Assembly (NCBI GenBank): GCA_013813125.1
Contig: JACCSH010000205.1
Span: 1-5,956 of the forward strand
Direction of reading: 5' to 3'
Length of the DNA stretch: 5,956 bases
Source of the DNA: Nocardioidaceae bacterium
GTDB lineage: Bacteria > Actinomycetota > Actinomycetes > Propionibacteriales > Nocardioidaceae
This document shows positions 5,166-5,956 of this stretch, piece by piece. Each line of letters begins with the position of its first letter. The stretch's first letter is position 1. The translations under genes and the position numbers were made by a program. The notes beneath the pieces were generated by a model, which worked only from the letters and a program-made list of their open reading frames with translations, was not told the DNA's origin and did not search any database.

Positions 5166-5956
5166 ATGACCACCCCCGTCACGTCGTCCGCCGCGGCGTC
5201 ACCGAGTCCTCCCGCTCCGGCGGAAGCAGCAAGCGGCGCCCCCTCGATCCCGGTACTGCGACCAGCACTCGACACGATTCCTGTCTACAAGGCCGGAAAG
5301 GTGCCCGCGGCCGGTGCTCAGACGACGTACAAATTGTCGAGCAACGAAAATCCCTATCCTCCGCTGCCGAGCGTCTTGGAGAAGGTCACCGCATCAGCGG
5401 CCAGCATGAACCGTTATCCCGACATGGGCGTGGCAGCTCTGCACGCAGCGTTGGCCGACAAGTTCAAAGTCGAGGCCGCCCAGATCGCGACCGGTGCAGG
5501 TTCGGTGGCAGTGCTGTACCACCTGCTGCAGGCGGTCTGCTCGGACGGCGACGAGGTGGTATACGCGTGGCGTTCGTTCGAGGCCTATCCGATTGCAGTG
5601 GGGCTAACGGGGGCGCACGGTGTGCAGGTGGCACTGACGTCGGGGGCCCGTCACGACCTGCCGGCCATGGTGGATGCGATCACCGAAGCGACGAAGGTCG
5701 TCGTCGTCTGCACTCCCAACAACCCGACCGGGCCAGCCGTGCACGGCAAAGAGCTCGCCGACCTCGTCGAGGCGGTACCTCCGCACGTCGTGGTCGTGAT
5801 AGACGAGGCCTACCGCGAGTTCGTGACGGACCCTGAGTGTGTCGACGCGCTCGAGCTGGCGCATGGCCGCTCGAATGTCGTGGTACTCCGGACGTTTTCC
5901 AAGGCTTACGGGCTCGCCGGCCTGCGGGTCGGGTATGCCATCGCACCAGCCAGGTT
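5166..5956 (+). CDS. pat: Pat/HisC-family aromatic or histidinol-phosphate aminotransferase, C-terminus off window
   Basis: PLP-dependent fold-type I aminotransferase; 263 codons are visible before the right edge. Features: LSSNENPYPPLPSV (57-70) at the active-site entrance; RYPDMG (83-88); GAGSV (110-114) and WRSFEAYP (135-142); PNNPTG (184-189) and IDEAYREF (212-219, D213 pairs with the PLP ring nitrogen); and TFSKAYGLAGLRVGYAI, with Schiff-base lysine K246 and R254. GSV in place of the GSDE of typical HisC, together with WRSFEAYP and EAVPPHVVVVIDEAY, matches mycobacterial Pat (aromatic amino acid aminotransferase, final step to Phe/Tyr) as I recall it. Histidinol-phosphate activity remains possible. 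ATG 5166 is the only ATG/GTG/TTG before the conserved core, so an unusual ~28-residue Ala/Pro/Ser-rich N-terminal extension is probably real. Upstream is AAGG or a TANNNT element. No his or aro neighbours are visible. Confidence 0.9.
   Translation, partial: MTTPVTSSAAASPSPPAPAEAASGAPSIPVLRPALDTIPVYKAGKVPAAGAQTTYKLSSNENPYPPLPSVLEKVTASAASMNRYPDMGVAALHAALADKFKVEAAQIATGAGSVAVLYHLLQAVCSDGDEVVYAWRSFEAYPIAVGLTGAHGVQVALTSGARHDLPAMVDAITEATKVVVVCTPNNPTGPAVHGKELADLVEAVPPHVVVVIDEAYREFVTDPECVDALELAHGRSNVVVLRTFSKAYGLAGLRVGYAIAPAR

Overview
The window is gene-dense, high-GC DNA with actinobacterial hallmarks. A response regulator, sensor kinase and HtrA-type protease sit in the order mprA-mprB-pepD, as in mycobacteria. 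The aminotransferase at the right edge resembles the actinobacterial Pat family, start codons include GTG, and TANNNT -10 elements lie 7-8 nt before ATG codons. A high-GC member of Actinomycetota is a safe call; I cannot name the genus.

Layout: six genes lie on the minus strand and run right to left from about 5117 to the left edge. First comes a compact trio: an EamA/DMT-family transporter (4071-5117), a small four-helix membrane protein of the PF04020 'phage holin superfamily IV' type (3682-4074), and a low-molecular-weight protein tyrosine phosphatase (3125-3685). Each joins the next by a 4-nt stop/start overlap (GTGA, then ATGA). After a 50-nt gap comes the envelope-stress module: mprA-like regulator (2382-3074), mprB-like histidine kinase (848-2269) and pepD-like membrane-anchored serine protease (1-745, cut off by the window edge before its catalytic serine and PDZ domain). 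On the plus strand, diverging from the transporter, is a pat/hisC-type aminotransferase (5166 to the right edge, cut off).

How it fits together: by analogy with Mycobacterium tuberculosis MprAB-PepD, the kinase would sense envelope or secreted-protein damage and phosphorylate the regulator. The regulator would then control its own operon and the periplasmic-side protease. The sequence supports this with a tandem octamer, TCTCAGGG-GTG-TCTCAGCA, 21 nt upstream of the mprA start. Its 8+3+8 spacing is that described for the mycobacterial MprA box. A second, more diverged pair of repeats with 22-bp periodicity lies upstream of pepD.

Other points of interest are an interleaved divergent promoter pair that may give two leaderless mRNAs, and a 34-codon small ORF filling the mprA-mprB gap. 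No RNA genes, mobile elements, CRISPR arrays or convincing terminators were seen, and no stretch over 300 bases lacks a gene. I found no clearly undescribed system; the most informative content is regulatory.
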